Source of the DNA: JADJEI01 sp035328465
GTDB taxonomy: Bacteria; Bacteroidota; Ignavibacteria; Ignavibacteriales; Ignavibacteriaceae
Assembly: GCA_035328465.1 (NCBI GenBank)
Contig: DAOLIQ010000006.1
Location: forward strand, 12,498-76,497
DNA: 64,000 nt
Reading direction: 5' to 3'
Below the pieces are notes generated by a model. It was not told the DNA's origin. It was given only the letters and a program-made list of their open reading frames with translations, and did no database searches. Position 1 is the first letter of the stretch. Every line of letters begins with the position of its first letter. A program made the position numbers and the translations under genes. Shown here piece by piece: positions 63,321 to 64,000 of this stretch.

Positions 63321-63358
63321 CTTAAAATATTTTCTCCATTAATTTAGAATTTGCAGGC

Positions 63359-63390
63359 GAAAAATAACCACTAATCAATGCTCAATCAAA
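63359..63390 (-). promoter_or_regulatory. Promoter of aspS
   Basis: On the minus strand TTTG (complement of 63387-63390), a 20-nt spacer and TATTTTTC (complement of 63359-63366), the same elements as in front of recG. The aspS start codon is about 33 nt downstream of the expected transcription start. Confidence 0.5.
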
Positions 63391-63497
63391 TGAAATAAAC
63401 TCTAAATGCGGTTGTTGGTTCTGTTTATCAGTTTGTATTATCTATCCATTGAATAAAACAATTTTACTTAGTGAGTACTTAAGCATAATTTTACATT

Positions 63498-64000
63498 ATG
63501 AATTCATCAGAATTAATTAAAAAGAAACGTGACGGCGAAAGTTTAACAGATGCAGAAATAAATTTTCTCATTGCAGGTTATGCCGGCAAAAAAATTCCCG
63601 ATTATCAATTCTCTGCCTTTTTAATGGCGGCTTTTATCAACGGAATGAATAATGAGGAAACTTCTTCACTCACAAACGCTATGCTGCACAGTGGAAAGAT
63701 AATTGATCTTACTTCCATCAAAGGCAAAAAAATTGATAAACATTCCACAGGTGGGGTGGGAGATAAAACATCGCTCATTATTGCGCCGATAGTTGCCGCT
63801 GCAGGAATAAATGTACCGATGATTTCCGGTAGGGGTCTTGGGCATACCGGCGGAACACTTGACAAACTTGAATCTATTCCGGGCTTTAAAACTGATCTAT
63901 CAATTAATGAATATAAAAACGTTCTTAAAAAATGCGGTGCTGTGCTGATTGGTCAAACTTCTGATATAGCTCCTGCTGATAAAATGATTTATGCACTTCG
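63498..64000 (+). CDS. Pyrimidine-nucleoside phosphorylase, N-terminal part
   Basis: The first 167 codons of a thymidine/pyrimidine-nucleoside phosphorylase; the window ends before the stop. Features: MNSSELIKKKRDGESLTDAEINF, FINGMNNEETSSLTNAMLHSG and the phosphate-binding signature KHSTGGVGDKTSLIIAP, followed by GRGLGHTGGTLDKLESIPG. It splits thymidine or uridine with phosphate in salvage (DeoA or Pdp type; which one cannot be told from this part). A TAATTTTA at 63486-63493 with TTTT 20 nt upstream could be a promoter for a leaderless message, as no Shine-Dalgarno precedes ATG 63498. Confidence 0.92.
   Translation, partial: MNSSELIKKKRDGESLTDAEINFLIAGYAGKKIPDYQFSAFLMAAFINGMNNEETSSLTNAMLHSGKIIDLTSIKGKKIDKHSTGGVGDKTSLIIAPIVAAAGINVPMISGRGLGHTGGTLDKLESIPGFKTDLSINEYKNVLKKCGAVLIGQTSDIAPADKMIYAL

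Noticed and set aside
1..64000. CRISPR array, insertion sequence, prophage or integrase
   Set aside because: No regular direct repeats with spacers, no transposase or integrase frame and no cas gene were seen.

Overview
The window looks like a low-GC chromosome of a Bacteroidota/Chlorobi-group bacterium, most likely Ignavibacteria. Three observations point there. Five secreted proteins end in the YPNPFNP-type C-terminal domain (type A sorting signal of the type IX secretion system). DUF4331, Omp28-like, DUF6702 and PEGA proteins are typical of that group. Several genes, including rpsT, a tRNA-Lys, recG and aspS, are preceded by a Bacteroidota-type promoter (TTTG, about 20 nt, TAnnTTTG). No insertion sequence, prophage or CRISPR array was seen. 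The taxonomic call is an inference from gene content.

Layout. 1-7.2 kb: the end of a LytTR regulator, a receiver gene broken by a stop codon, an exported truncated hemoglobin, a SnoaL-like protein, a frameshifted DUF4331 surface protein, then TPR, DUF6702, HupE/UreJ-like and SDR genes. 7.2-12.4 kb: mostly housekeeping (ArsC-like, archaeal-type GGGP synthase, GmhA, DUF192, hydrolase, DUF1844, NadK, thioredoxin-like). 12.5-23.8 kb: an exported-protein region with an Asp-box protein, a small H-type lectin, an operon of two Omp28-type proteins plus TlpA and an outer-membrane barrel, and an M14 carboxypeptidase. 24-35.6 kb: PIN-PhoH, two envelope proteins, rpsT, queE-queD-truA, uvrB, DUF423, dgt and recG.

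35.8-39.6 kb is a four-gene operon: two Ddl-like ATP-grasp ligases, a GNAT acetyltransferase and a radical-SAM aminomutase carrying the lysine 2,3-aminomutase residues. It suggests a beta-lysine-containing small molecule or peptide and is the best candidate here for an undescribed pathway. 39.6-42.6 kb holds a secreted protein built of 17-residue repeats, a lipoprotein, a blue-copper protein with a sorting domain, a small membrane protein and tRNA-Lys(UUU).

42.7-59.7 kb is a signalling plus type IV pilus region. An NtrC-type activator and a hybrid kinase read rightward. Reading leftward are two unusual pilin-like proteins, PilC, PilB, a PilT-like ATPase, a PilM-PilN fusion, a PilO-PilP fusion, a short secretin, a receiver, a large hybrid kinase with three receivers and a receiver-DHp protein. 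No prepilin peptidase is present. The window ends with two lipoproteins, aspS and the start of a pyrimidine-nucleoside phosphorylase.
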